A DNA stretch of 64,000 bases, taken from NCBI RefSeq assembly GCF_017313225.1, contig NZ_JAFLNE010000002.1:124001-188000 (forward strand), given 5' to 3'. The notes beneath the pieces are model-generated. The model saw only the letters and a list, made by a program, of their open reading frames with translations. It did not search any database and had not been told where the DNA came from. Source of the stretch: Allomuricauda sp. CAU 1633 (GTDB lineage Bacteria > Bacteroidota > Bacteroidia > Flavobacteriales > Flavobacteriaceae). Positions within the stretch are counted from its first letter, which is position 1; each line of letters opens with the position of its first letter. The translations under genes were made by a program, and so were the position numbers. Shown one piece after another: positions 35,239 through 44,250 of the stretch.

Positions 35239-36747
35239 TTATCGAATCACTTTTTTTAATACACCAAGAACACCACGGATAAAGGTTGCGCTGGTGAGTA
35301 CTTTTACCACAGGGTTCATTCTGGTGCTTCTTCTGGTTGATGTTGACCTACGGGAACGGGTATCCTCTTTCTCTTTTTCGGCTTCTTTTTCTGCCTTTTC
35401 AATTTTTTCGTTCAAAATCTCATAGGCACTTTCCCGATCAATCTCCTCATTGTACTTTTTGATCAACTTGGATTTACCCAGCGTCTCTTTAAGTTCAGCT
35501 TCAGAAAGAATATCCATCCTACTCATAGGTGCCCGCATTAGGGTAGCAGCCAATGGGGTAGGTCGTCCCTTTTCATCCAACGCAGAAATCAGTGCTTCTC
35601 CGGTTCCCAGTGAAGTTAGAATTTCAGCGGTATCGTAGAATTCGGTAATGGGGTAGTTTTGAGCCGTTAGTTTTATGGCTTTTCGGTCTTTGGCAGTAAA
35701 TGCCCGTAGGGCATGTTGCACTTTCAATCCCAATTGCGCCAAGACATCATCTGGAACATCGGTAGGGTTTTGGGTGACAAAATACAGGCCAATGCCCTTG
35801 GAACGAATCAATTTGACGATACTTTCAATTTGGTCCAACAAAGCTTTGGAAGCATTGTCAAAAATCAAATGGGCTTCATCAATAAAAAGAACCAGCTCAG
35901 GTCGTTCGCTATCACCCTGTTCGGGAAAAGTGGAATATATTTCGGCCAAGAGACTCAACATAAAAGTTGAGAAAAGTTTGGGTCGGTCTTGGATATCGGT
36001 CAAGCGGATAATGTTCACAAACCCTCTTCCATTTTCATCGATTCGAACCAAATCCTCCACATCAAACGACTTTTCTCCAAAGAAAAGCTCGGCGCCTTGC
36101 TGCTCCAGTTCAATGATTTTTCTCAAAATGGTACCCGTTGAACTCGTGGAAATTCGCCCGTATGCCTTTTGGAACTCTTCTTTGCCTTCTCCTGTGGCAT
36201 ATTGAAGCACTTTCTTAAAATCTTTTAAATCAAGAAGCGGAAGTTTGTTGTCGTCACAGTATTTGAATACCACGGCAACAATGCCCTCTTGGGTCACCGA
36301 AAGGTCCAGAATCCGCGAAAGCAAAACCGGTCCAAATTCTGAAACGGTGGCTCGCAAGCGAACTCCATCTTGTTCCGATAACGATAAAATCTCCACTGGA
36401 AAACCTTTGGCTTCAAAAGGGAGACCTATTTTTTCATGTCGTTCATCAATTTTGGGATGACCTGGACTGGGTTGGGCAATCCCACTTAGATCTCCTTTAA
36501 GGTCCATCAACAAAACAGGAATTCCTTTATCCGAAAGATTTTCGGCCAACACCTGAAGGGTCTTGGTCTTTCCGGTTCCCGTAGCACCGGCAATAAGACC
36601 ATGGCGGTTTAGGGTTTTAAGGGGTACTTTTACATAGGCATTGGTGATGGTCTCGCCTTCCAACATGCCAGCACCCATAATAATGTAATCTCCTTTTGTG
36701 GTATAGCCCTGCTCTATATGTTCAAAGAATTTTTCTTTGTTGCCCAT
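35239..36747 (-). CDS. DUF853/HerA-like P-loop ATPase (YjgR type)
   Basis: 502 aa from the ATG at 36747 (another in-frame ATG at 36756). Walker A is GATGTGKTKTLQVLAENLS (about 33-51), Walker B with the catalytic acid is ELVLFIDEAHLIFDN, and a sensor segment is GIGLYFVTQNPTDVPDDVL. The C-terminus is charged coiled coil (EKIEKAEKEAEKEKEDTRSR), then basic (RRSTSTRRSTR). The family is HerA/VirB4-related; its cellular role is not established. There is no NurA neighbour, so it does not look like a HerA-NurA repair pair. Confidence 0.88.
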   Translation of the reverse strand: MGNKEKFFEHIEQGYTTKGDYIIMGAGMLEGETITNAYVKVPLKTLNRHGLIAGATGTGKTKTLQVLAENLSDKGIPVLLMDLKGDLSGIAQPSPGHPKIDERHEKIGLPFEAKGFPVEILSLSEQDGVRLRATVSEFGPVLLSRILDLSVTQEGIVAVVFKYCDDNKLPLLDLKDFKKVLQYATGEGKEEFQKAYGRISTSSTGTILRKIIELEQQGAELFFGEKSFDVEDLVRIDENGRGFVNIIRLTDIQDRPKLFSTFMLSLLAEIYSTFPEQGDSERPELVLFIDEAHLIFDNASKALLDQIESIVKLIRSKGIGLYFVTQNPTDVPDDVLAQLGLKVQHALRAFTAKDRKAIKLTAQNYPITEFYDTAEILTSLGTGEALISALDEKGRPTPLAATLMRAPMSRMDILSEAELKETLGKSKLIKKYNEEIDRESAYEILNEKIEKAEKEAEKEKEDTRSRRSTSTRRSTRMNPVVKVLTSATFIRGVLGVLKKVIR

Positions 36748-36802
36748 CACATTCAATTTCCGATAAAAATAGGGTAATTTTAAGCAAATCTAAAAACCAG
36801 TT

Positions 36803-37255
36803 ATGAAACCTTATCCATACGTTTTGTTATTTGTTTTGACATTGGGAACAATGGGGTTTGCCTACGCCCAAAAAAAGACCGAACTAATTTTCCATAAATC
36901 CCACGAAGTCAAAAAGCAAGATGCGCCATTTAGTGATGCCGTTCAGGCAGGGAATCTTTTCTTTTTAGCCGGACAGATTGGTATGGACCATTCCACCCGT
37001 AATATGGTTGAAGGTGGCATCCAAGCCGAGACCGAGCAGGCCATCAAAAATATCAAAGATGTTTTGGCGCAACACCAGATGGATTTGGGCAATGTGGTAA
37101 AATGTACTGTGATTTTGAGCACAATGGACGATTTTTCCAGTTTTAACGAGGTTTATACCCAATATTTTACCAACAAACCAGCCCGAACGACTTTTGCCGC
37201 CAGCGGATTGGCAAGGAATGCCAAGATTGAGATTGATGTGATAGCAGTAAAATAA
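36803..37255 (+). CDS. Exported RidA/YjgF family protein
   Basis: 150 aa: a signal peptide (MKPYPYVLLFVLTLGTMGFAYA) followed by a RidA domain. The conserved PFSDAVQAGNLFFLAGQIG, the Arg in PARTTFAASGLARNAKIEID and the Glu in KIEIDVIAVK correspond to the enamine/imine deaminase site. Cytosolic RidA clears reactive 2-aminoacrylate; this copy should act in the periplasm on an unknown substrate. Confidence 0.88.
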   Translation: MKPYPYVLLFVLTLGTMGFAYAQKKTELIFHKSHEVKKQDAPFSDAVQAGNLFFLAGQIGMDHSTRNMVEGGIQAETEQAIKNIKDVLAQHQMDLGNVVKCTVILSTMDDFSSFNEVYTQYFTNKPARTTFAASGLARNAKIEIDVIAVK

Positions 37256-37276
37256 CCTATCAAGCAATATTTCCTT

Positions 37277-37963
37277 TTACAAAGTCTTGGGAGTCTTTTC
37301 TTTGGCACCCATGATGACCAACCATAGGCAGGTTCCAATCTCTCCAATGCTGGCTGGAATTGTCATGTAACTTGAGATGGCAAAATCTGAATAATTGGGG
37401 AGTGCTACTTTCCCTAGAAAATTAAGATAGTATCCAACGCTGCCTATCATTAGGATTAGCCCCAATACTTTGGGCAGAAAACCGGATTTAAAGACCAAAT
37501 ATCCAAAAGGGAAAAGCCATAAGGCCCAAAAGTTCTGGCCAATGAGGTTGCCCTTATTGAATTGTCTTAAGTAGAACATCACTTGATCGGCTATGGGCCA
37601 AGTTGTTTCTCCAACCCCATCGATCAGTGATAAAACCGCAAATTTGTTCAAGAGTATGCTAAAAAAGATGGGAACCGTAGGTAAGGCAAGGGTTACCATA
37701 GCTACGGCAAAAGATTTGTTTACGGTGTGCAGTAACTTGTATAATACTGGGAGCAATAACAGAAAAGCCGTAAAACTGATGGATTCCGACACTATTCCCA
37801 ATCGGAAAAGTCTTTCGGAGGCTACGATGTTATCAAGCGTTTGTTGGGCGTTGTCCCACACAATGAGTTGAGACGGTACATACAGCAGGGAAAAAATTCC
37901 GGCAAGAACCACAGTTAGATAGAGGAATCCGGCTAGACGGGCTGTTGCTTTATTGGTTTTCAT
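37277..37963 (-). CDS. DUF4386 family membrane protein
   Basis: 228 aa from the ATG at 37963 (MKTNKATARLAGFLYLTVVL), with about six helices. DUF4386 features are the N-terminal TARLAGFLYL, the loop ERLFRLGIVSESISFTAFLL and the C-terminal helix SIGEIGTCLWLVIMG. Function unknown. The frame is open to 38011, but the extra residues precede the conserved start. Confidence 0.8.
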   Translation of the reverse strand: MKTNKATARLAGFLYLTVVLAGIFSLLYVPSQLIVWDNAQQTLDNIVASERLFRLGIVSESISFTAFLLLLPVLYKLLHTVNKSFAVAMVTLALPTVPIFFSILLNKFAVLSLIDGVGETTWPIADQVMFYLRQFNKGNLIGQNFWALWLFPFGYLVFKSGFLPKVLGLILMIGSVGYYLNFLGKVALPNYSDFAISSYMTIPASIGEIGTCLWLVIMGAKEKTPKTL

Positions 37964-38060
37964 ATGGTAGTTTTTTGTGAGACGATGGAAGAGAAGGTTT
38001 GTTACAGCCAATGATTATTTTATCGTGTATTTTATAGGAAATAAGTACACTAAGGAATCT

Positions 38061-38068
38061 TATCTTTG
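38061..38068 (+). promoter_or_regulatory. -7 box directly before queE
   Basis: TATCTTTG followed by CA is an ideal Bacteroidota -7 element. It ends only 4 bases before the ATG at 38073, so transcription would start at or next to that ATG. Confidence 0.6.
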
Positions 38069-38072
38069 CAGC

Positions 38073-38705
38073 ATGGTAAAAGACAATGTCATGGATTTGG
38101 TGGAAAAGGGCTTGATGCTTCCTTTAATGGAGGAGTTCTACACCATTCAGGGAGAAGGATATCATAAAGGAACCGCGGCTTATTTTATTAGAGTGGGTGG
38201 TTGCGATGTGGGATGCCATTGGTGCGACGTCAAGGAAAGTTGGAATGCGGAGACACATCCTCCAACAGCAATTGAAAGTATCGTTGAAAATGCTGCCAAA
38301 TATTCTGATACCATTGTAATTACCGGAGGTGAACCCCTGACCTGGGATATGGGTCCCTTGACCGCTGGTTTAAAGTCCAAAAACCTGCAAATCCATATTG
38401 AAACTTCTGGAGCGTATCCACTAACGGGGATTTGGGATTGGATATGTCTCTCCCCCAAAAAAAATAAGCTTCCAGAGGAAGATATTTACCAGAAGGCACA
38501 TGAATTGAAGGTGATTGTCTACAACAAGCATGACTTTATTTTTGCTGAGGAGCAAGCGGCCAAAGTCAACAACGATTGCATTCTTTATCTACAGCCAGAA
38601 TGGAGCGTTCGGGATAAGATGGTTCCTTTGATTGTGGACTACGTTATGAAACATCCCAAATGGAAAGTTTCACTTCAGACCCATAAATATTTGAATATTC
38701 CCTAG
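38073..38705 (+). CDS. queE: 7-carboxy-7-deazaguanine synthase (radical SAM)
   Basis: Converts 6-carboxytetrahydropterin to CDG in the queuosine/7-deazaguanine pathway. 210 aa; the substrate motif LMEEFYTIQGEGYHKGTAAY, the unusual radical-SAM cluster motif GGCDVGCHWCDVKESW (C-x3-C-x2-C) and ITGGEPLTWDM are diagnostic. The start at 38073 lies 4 bases after a -7 box, so the message may be leaderless; an ATG at 38091 would give 204 aa. No other que genes are nearby. Confidence 0.92.
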   Translation: MVKDNVMDLVEKGLMLPLMEEFYTIQGEGYHKGTAAYFIRVGGCDVGCHWCDVKESWNAETHPPTAIESIVENAAKYSDTIVITGGEPLTWDMGPLTAGLKSKNLQIHIETSGAYPLTGIWDWICLSPKKNKLPEEDIYQKAHELKVIVYNKHDFIFAEEQAAKVNNDCILYLQPEWSVRDKMVPLIVDYVMKHPKWKVSLQTHKYLNIP

Positions 38706-38713
38706 TTTTGGGA

Positions 38714-39514
38714 TTAACGACCGCCATTACTCTGAAGGTCCAAAAGACACTCTGCATCCAGATTTGGGATGGTGCCCAACCCTTTTGAGGCATTACGTTG
38801 CATCTGTTTTACCATGGGTCCTCCAAACTGAAGCTCAGCGCGCATTAGGCAACCTTCTGTTGTGCAATGACTATCTGCTTCGGGGTCTTCATGATTGTTG
38901 ACAACTGGAGTTCCTAGGTTTACAAGCCCCAATAAATGTCCAAATTCGTGATTAAGCGTTGCGGATTCCACATCGGCAACAGATACAAAAGCGCTGTTTC
39001 CTACTAAATCTCGAATAGTAGCTTCATAGATGACCATGGAAGTGTTTCGGTATACCACGCCCAAGGTTACCAAGTTTTCGCTTTCATCATCCGAATCTGA
39101 CGGAGCATCGGCAAAATAGATGTATAGGGCCAATGTTGATCCATCATTATAGGCAGTGCGGTTTTCCTTTTCCAAGTCTGCAACCTCTTCCTTAGTAAGG
39201 GTTTCTTCATTGGGAGAAGGAAGTTGTTTATAGGTAAATGTAATCTCTTCCTTAAAAGTTCGTGCTCTTATAAATTCCTCAAAAGTTGCAATGGCTTCGG
39301 CTGTAGGGCGAAAACCTGAAACGTATGCAATTTCTATCAGTATTTCATCAAACTTGGTATTGGCCAAGAGATCTTGGGCAGATGCTCCTGTTCCCAGAAG
39401 ATTGGCAGATTTGTCAACTTTTGAATTTGGGTCGTCATCATTTCCAGAATCTTTGGAGCAGCTTAAAAGCAGTCCAAGGACAAGTAAAGAATAAACAGCG
39501 ATTTTCTTTTTCAT
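38714..39514 (-). CDS. Membrane-anchored zinc metalloprotease (lipoprotein)
   Basis: 266 aa with lipobox LLLSC (Cys19) and an Asp-rich linker. The zinc motif is NHEFGHLLGLVNLGTP (His189, Glu190, His193). In metzincins the third ligand follows as HExxHxxGxxH/D, but here Asn199 takes that place. A His-rich loop shortly after (NNHEDPEADSHCTTEGC, with His208, His216 and two Cys) could provide it. Substrate unknown; probably on the cell surface. Confidence 0.8.
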   Translation of the reverse strand: MKKKIAVYSLLVLGLLLSCSKDSGNDDDPNSKVDKSANLLGTGASAQDLLANTKFDEILIEIAYVSGFRPTAEAIATFEEFIRARTFKEEITFTYKQLPSPNEETLTKEEVADLEKENRTAYNDGSTLALYIYFADAPSDSDDESENLVTLGVVYRNTSMVIYEATIRDLVGNSAFVSVADVESATLNHEFGHLLGLVNLGTPVVNNHEDPEADSHCTTEGCLMRAELQFGGPMVKQMQRNASKGLGTIPNLDAECLLDLQSNGGR

Positions 39515-39557
39515 AGCAATCGATATTGTATAAAACGTTCCGTTTCAGAAACTAGTA

Positions 39558-40265
39558 TCATTTTTTTGTCACTCTGGCCAAATAATCAAAATGATCACCC
39601 AATAAGACCAGTTCACAATCCAAATCATTGGTCCAACACACATTTTGCAAGGTATTGAAATCAAGATAAAGCCAATTAAAAGACTCCCCTTTTTCACCTT
39701 TGTATTCCATGGTAAAGGTTACCTCACCATAATACTTGTCATTGTTGGGAATCCAATAACCCCCATCCTCATCCTGTTCAAACATATAGATGATGTCGCT
39801 GGAATCCAACAGAATCTGCCCATTGGGCAGCAATAATGAGGCCAAATGCTGCAAAAAATCATCCAAATTGTCCAAGGACCCTGCCAATCCAACGCCGTTC
39901 ATCAGCAGTAGCAAGGTATCAAATCTTTCTTTATCATAGTCGAGGACAGCAGTGTTTACCAATGATTTAACACCTCGTTCCTTACATACGGAAATAGCGC
40001 CGGTGGAGTTGTCCAGAGCGGTTACTTTGTGCCCTTTGTTTTGAAGATAAAGCGCATGGTTTCCTGCTCCACTACCAATATCCAACACTGTACCGCGGGA
40101 CAGTTGCAGGGCTTTTTGTTCCAGTTTGGGCATATCTTTAAAGTTTCGGAACAAATACGGAAGTGGAATGACATCCTCCTCGTCCAACGACGAGTAAGTC
40201 TTAATGTCTTCGGAATAATTTCCATGATGGTAGTCCATCAGGGCTTTACCAAGAATATCCGCCAT
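39558..40265 (-). CDS. Class I SAM-dependent methyltransferase
   Basis: 235 aa. Motif I is GTVLDIGSGAGNHALYLQNK, motif II is VTALDNSTGAISVCKERG (acidic residue for ribose), and a later motif is FDTLLLLMNGVGLAGSLDNL. Cytosolic; the substrate cannot be told. It reads divergently from the YkgJ-like gene. Confidence 0.85.
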   Translation of the reverse strand: MADILGKALMDYHHGNYSEDIKTYSSLDEEDVIPLPYLFRNFKDMPKLEQKALQLSRGTVLDIGSGAGNHALYLQNKGHKVTALDNSTGAISVCKERGVKSLVNTAVLDYDKERFDTLLLLMNGVGLAGSLDNLDDFLQHLASLLLPNGQILLDSSDIIYMFEQDEDGGYWIPNNDKYYGEVTFTMEYKGEKGESFNWLYLDFNTLQNVCWTNDLDCELVLLGDHFDYLARVTKK

Positions 40266-40337
40266 GTTTTTTAGTGATGATCAATGACAAAGGTGTGACT
40301 TTAATCCCAAACTAAGGTTTAATTGGATTCTCTTTTT

Positions 40338-40345
40338 TAAGTTTG
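40338..40345 (+). promoter_or_regulatory. -7 box directly before the YkgJ-like gene
   Basis: TAAGTTTG matches TAnnTTTG and ends 6 bases before the ATG at 40352, implying a leader of only a few bases. Confidence 0.5.
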
Positions 40346-40351
40346 TCCACT

Positions 40352-40846
40352 ATGGATTTGGAATTGGAACAGCTACCCCAAAAGACTCGAGAGAAACAGG
40401 CAGAGAACAAAAAATTCTTTGCGAAGTTAAAGAAGCGACCACCCAAGGATTTGGACTATACCATGCAGGAACTGCACCATGCCGAATTTGAAAGAACGGA
40501 TTGCCTTACGTGCGCCAATTGCTGCAAGACCACAGGGCCACTGTTTACCAATACCGATATTGAACGAATCGCCAAGCATTTTAGAATAAAACCTTCAGAA
40601 TTGATTGACCGATACCTGAGAATTGATGAGGAAAACGACTATGTTTTGCAATCCGTACCCTGCACTTTTTTGGGAGCCGACAACTATTGTTCCATCTATG
40701 AAGTGCGGCCCAAGGCGTGTCGTGAATTTCCCCATACGGACCGAAAAAAGTTTCATCAAATCAGCAATCTTACCCTAAAAAATGTTGCTATTTGTCCTGC
40801 AGCTTTCAATATTGTAGAAGAGATGAAAAAGAGGGTGAAAATGTGA
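40352..40846 (+). CDS. YkgJ-family cysteine-cluster protein
   Basis: 164 aa. The family's metal-binding cysteines are in RTDCLTCANCCKTTGPLF, then CTFLGADNYCSIYEVRPKAC and ICPAA; these probably bind zinc or an Fe-S cluster. The N-terminus is a charged helix. A TTG at 40343 would add three residues; the ATG is preferred. Function unknown. The next gene follows after 21 bases. Confidence 0.85.
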   Translation: MDLELEQLPQKTREKQAENKKFFAKLKKRPPKDLDYTMQELHHAEFERTDCLTCANCCKTTGPLFTNTDIERIAKHFRIKPSELIDRYLRIDEENDYVLQSVPCTFLGADNYCSIYEVRPKACREFPHTDRKKFHQISNLTLKNVAICPAAFNIVEEMKKRVKM

Positions 40847-40867
40847 CGTTTTGTTATATTTGGGAAT

Positions 40868-41698
40868 ATGGAACAGGTCATTACCTACTTTGAAACCATT
40901 CCCTCTTGGCACCGAAGTCTCATTTTGGTAGGTGGAATCACCTTCTTTTGGATTTTGGAAGGGATTATGCCGCTTTTTAGTGTCCCTTACAAGAAATGGA
41001 GGCATTCCGTTCCCAACTTTTTCTTTACGCTTACCACTATTATTATCAATTTTCCATTGGCCTTTTTGTTGCTGAAAACTTCAGATTGGGCTATGGAAAA
41101 CCAGTTTGGGGTTATTAATTGGTTACCCGAAATGCCTTTATGGCTTTATGTACTCCTTGGTGTGATGCTTTTGGATTTAATTGGAGCTTATACGGCACAT
41201 TGGGTGGAACACAAGGTAAAGCCATTGTGGATGGTGCATTTGGTGCACCATTCCGATCATAATGTGGATACCACTACGGCCAATAGGCACCACCCCTTGG
41301 AAAGCCTGATTAGATATACCTTTACCTTGATTGGGGTTTTTATAGTGGGTGCACCCATTGGGATTATTATGTTGTATCAAAGTTTGTCTGTGGTCCTGTC
41401 CCAGTTCAACCATGCCAATATTCGATTGCCCAAAAAAGTGGACACTGCCATTAGCTGGTTTATTGTCAGTCCAGATATGCACAAAGTGCACCATCATTAT
41501 AAATTACCTTATACGGACTCTAACTACGGGAATATTTTTGCTATTTGGGACCGATTGTTCGGCACCTACATGAGTTTGGATGTGGATAAAATTGTGTACG
41601 GGGTGGACACTTTTCCTGATGAAAAGGAGAATAGCAGCATCAAAGGATTGCTAAAGCAGCCCTTTCATAAGTACAGAAGACCGACTACCGAAGGTTAG
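40868..41698 (+). CDS. Sterol desaturase/fatty-acid hydroxylase family protein
   Basis: 276 aa integral membrane di-iron enzyme. Histidine clusters are HWVEHKVK, HLVHHSDHNVDTTTANRHH and HKVHHHYKLP, the eight-His type of the superfamily. They lie between four hydrophobic helices. It hydroxylates or desaturates a lipid; the substrate is unknown. It overlaps the convergent NamZ gene by 4 bases. Confidence 0.88.
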   Translation: MEQVITYFETIPSWHRSLILVGGITFFWILEGIMPLFSVPYKKWRHSVPNFFFTLTTIIINFPLAFLLLKTSDWAMENQFGVINWLPEMPLWLYVLLGVMLLDLIGAYTAHWVEHKVKPLWMVHLVHHSDHNVDTTTANRHHPLESLIRYTFTLIGVFIVGAPIGIIMLYQSLSVVLSQFNHANIRLPKKVDTAISWFIVSPDMHKVHHHYKLPYTDSNYGNIFAIWDRLFGTYMSLDVDKIVYGVDTFPDEKENSSIKGLLKQPFHKYRRPTTEG

Positions 41699-42921
41699 TT
41701 GTAAATCAAGTACTTTTCCCGAATTTTTTTAAAGGCCTCTAAGTCCTCCTGCCAAGTGGCCTTTATTTCTTCTTCGGAAAGTCCACTCTCAATCTGTTGT
41801 TGTAAAAGCGCCGTTCCTGCATGTTTGGTAAAGCCACTGGTGAGGAAAAATTTGGACTTATCCATAGTGTTTTGATAAGCATCTATCACCCATTGTAGTG
41901 AGACCTCATCCATCCGAGGAGATTTTGATAAGTCTTTTCCAAAACAAGTTTTACCCTCTTCTTTGGGGCTTTTCGACCCAAAATTGGGTTCAGGCACATA
42001 GCTAAAATCGTATTTTGTGCTGTCCATAAAAGAGGCGCCATATCTTTGAAATTGGTATTCGGTTCCTCGACCCGCATTTACGTTGGTGCCTTCAAACAAG
42101 CCCAAACTGGGGTAAAGCGTAATGGAAACGTCATTCGGTAAGTTGGGAGAGGGGCGAATAGGTAAATGATATTCGGAATGGTGTGTATAGTTTTCCAATT
42201 GGACTACGGTCAAATCTGCATTGATGCCATTTTCCAGCCAACCTTCACCATTAAGTAGTTGCGCATATTCACCAATCGTCATCCCATAAACCAAAGGAAT
42301 GGGGGTCATCCCCAAAAAACTGGTATGCTCCTTTTCCATGGTTGGGCCATCCACATAATGGCCGTTTGGGTTGGGTCGGTCCAAAACAATCATGGGTGTA
42401 TTGTGCTCTGCACAGGCTTCCATCACCAATTGTAACGTGGCAATAAAAGTGTAAAAACGAACCCCCACATCTTGAATGTCAAAAACAACCACATCCAGTC
42501 CATCCAACAATTCTTGGGAAGGTTTTCGATTCTTTCCATACAGTGAGATAATGGGAAGCCCTGTTTGGGTATCCACACCATCCTTCACATGCTCACCAGC
42601 ATCGGCCTGACCACGAAATCCATGTTCCGGGGCAAAGACTTTTTTCACATCAACATTCAGCGATACCAAAGAATCCACCAAATGCGTATAGCCTTGGTTA
42701 TTGAAAATGACACTGGTTGGATTTGCCACAATTCCAACTTTTTTGCCTTTCAAAAGAGGAAGGTAATTTTCGGTTCTATTGGCGGCCACTTTGATTTCTG
42801 GAACCACCTCCTTGGAGGGTTCGGTCTGTAAAGATTTTGCTTCTTTTTGCTGTCCCTTGCAAGAAGAAAACACCAAAACCAACAATAAAACTGTACTTTT
42901 GAATATCGATAAAATGGGCAT
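41695..42921 (-). CDS. namZ: DUF1343 / exo-beta-N-acetylmuramidase NamZ-like lipoprotein
   Basis: 408 aa with lipobox VFSSC (Cys21). The DUF1343 core shows KVGIVANPTSVIFN, VFAPEHGFRGQADAGEHV, VVVFDIQDVGVRFYTFIATL and DRPNPNGHYVDGP. NamZ removes terminal MurNAc from peptidoglycan fragments and serves in cell-wall recycling; this is family knowledge. Location is periplasmic or outer membrane. The first codons overlap the promoter region of the divergent permease gene. Confidence 0.88.
   Translation of the reverse strand: MPILSIFKSTVLLLVLVFSSCKGQQKEAKSLQTEPSKEVVPEIKVAANRTENYLPLLKGKKVGIVANPTSVIFNNQGYTHLVDSLVSLNVDVKKVFAPEHGFRGQADAGEHVKDGVDTQTGLPIISLYGKNRKPSQELLDGLDVVVFDIQDVGVRFYTFIATLQLVMEACAEHNTPMIVLDRPNPNGHYVDGPTMEKEHTSFLGMTPIPLVYGMTIGEYAQLLNGEGWLENGINADLTVVQLENYTHHSEYHLPIRPSPNLPNDVSITLYPSLGLFEGTNVNAGRGTEYQFQRYGASFMDSTKYDFSYVPEPNFGSKSPKEEGKTCFGKDLSKSPRMDEVSLQWVIDAYQNTMDKSKFFLTSGFTKHAGTALLQQQIESGLSEEEIKATWQEDLEAFKKIREKYLIYN
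42894..42901 (+). promoter_or_regulatory. -7 box of the LolC/E-like permease gene
   Basis: TACTTTTG matches TAnnTTTG and ends 23 bases before the TTG start at 42925. It lies inside the 5' end of the divergent namZ gene. Confidence 0.5.
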
Positions 42922-42924
42922 TCG

Positions 42925-44166
42925 TTGAATTTAGAATTGTTTATTGCCAAACGCCTGATTACAGGGAAGGAGCATAAAATTAGTATTTCCGCCCCTATAA
43001 TAAAAATTGCCATTGCCGCAATTGCCATTGGTGTGGTCATGATGCTTATTGCCATAGCTACGGGTGTTGGCCTTAAGCGCAAAATTCGCGAAAAAGTTTC
43101 TGCATTTAACGGGCATATTCAAATTTCCAATTACGATAACAATACTTCCGATGTTTCCCTATCTCCCATTGCCTTGAACCAAGATTTTTATCCGGAGTTC
43201 GGAAATGTAGACGGGGTAAAGCATGTTCAGGCGGTGGCCACCAAAGGTGGAATCATTCGTACCGAAGACACTTTTGAAGGCATTTTGGCCAAGGGTGTGG
43301 GCAAGGATTACGACTGGTCGGCTTTTGCAGAATATATTGTTGAGGGGCGGTTACCAGATTATTCAGGAAAACTCAATGAAGAAGTGTTGATTTCCCAGAT
43401 GATGGCCAATCGACTCCAATTGGGAGTAGGGGACAACTTTTTTTCCTTCTTCCTGAAAGATGGTGATGCTTCAAAACCCCCAAACACACGTAGGTTTGAC
43501 ATTGTAGGCATTTACGACAGTGGTTTTGAGGAGTTTGATGCTACTTATGTTTTTGTCGACATTCGACATATACAACGCATGAATCAATGGGAAGAAGACC
43601 AAGTGGGCAGTTTTGAGGTCTTTTTGGATGATTTTGACCAGTTGGAGGAAAAAAGCGATGAAATTTATGGGAAAACCGTTTCCAGTTTGGATGCGCAGAA
43701 CATCAAAACCAAATACTATCGCATATTTGAATGGATTGGACTTTTTGATTTCAACATCGCCCTCATTATTGGAATTATGATTATTGTAGGGGGTATTAAT
43801 ATGATTACCGCCCTTTTGGTTTTGATTTTGGAACGTACCCAAATGATTGGCATCTTAAAAGCGCTTGGTTCTGCCAATTGGAGCATTCGAAAAGTGTTTT
43901 TGTACAATGCCGCCTACTTGATTGCTATCGGATTACTCTGGGGCAATGTGTTGGGGCTGGGGCTGCTATTTTTGCAAGACAAGTACCGAATGTTCAAGTT
44001 TCCCAATCCAGAGGAATACTATATAGATTACATTCCCGTCTTTTTGGATGTTCCCACTGTAGTCATCTTAAATTTAGGCGTGATGTTGCTATGTCTATTG
44101 ATGCTTCTGGTTCCCTCCTACATTATCACCAAGATTACCCCAGTAAAAGCCATCAAGTTCGAGTAA
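42925..44166 (+). CDS. ABC transporter permease of the LolC/LolE-FtsX type
   Basis: 413 aa: one N-terminal helix (IIKIAIAAIAIGVVMMLIAI, about 24-43), a large periplasmic MacB-PCD-like domain (about 50-270) with AFNGHIQISNY, and three C-terminal helices of the FtsX domain (GIMIIVGGINMITALLVLIL; NAAYLIAIGLLWGNVLGLGL; VMLLCLLMLLVPSYII). The family extracts lipoproteins from the inner membrane. The start is a TTG, because no in-frame ATG exists before the conserved LFIAKRLI. The ATPase partner is not adjacent. Confidence 0.88.
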   Translation: MNLELFIAKRLITGKEHKISISAPIIKIAIAAIAIGVVMMLIAIATGVGLKRKIREKVSAFNGHIQISNYDNNTSDVSLSPIALNQDFYPEFGNVDGVKHVQAVATKGGIIRTEDTFEGILAKGVGKDYDWSAFAEYIVEGRLPDYSGKLNEEVLISQMMANRLQLGVGDNFFSFFLKDGDASKPPNTRRFDIVGIYDSGFEEFDATYVFVDIRHIQRMNQWEEDQVGSFEVFLDDFDQLEEKSDEIYGKTVSSLDAQNIKTKYYRIFEWIGLFDFNIALIIGIMIIVGGINMITALLVLILERTQMIGILKALGSANWSIRKVFLYNAAYLIAIGLLWGNVLGLGLLFLQDKYRMFKFPNPEEYYIDYIPVFLDVPTVVILNLGVMLLCLLMLLVPSYIITKITPVKAIKFE

Positions 44167-44250
44167 GGATTTTAAAATTGGGAGAACTAAGCAAAGAGTT
44201 TAACTCCTGATGGTTGCCATTTGCCATCCATAAAAAGTATCTTTATAGCA

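Noticed and set aside
35675..36205. 176-residue plus-strand frame opposite the HerA-like ATPase
   Set aside because: Antisense shadow rich in Ser, Lys and Arg; no family resemblance.
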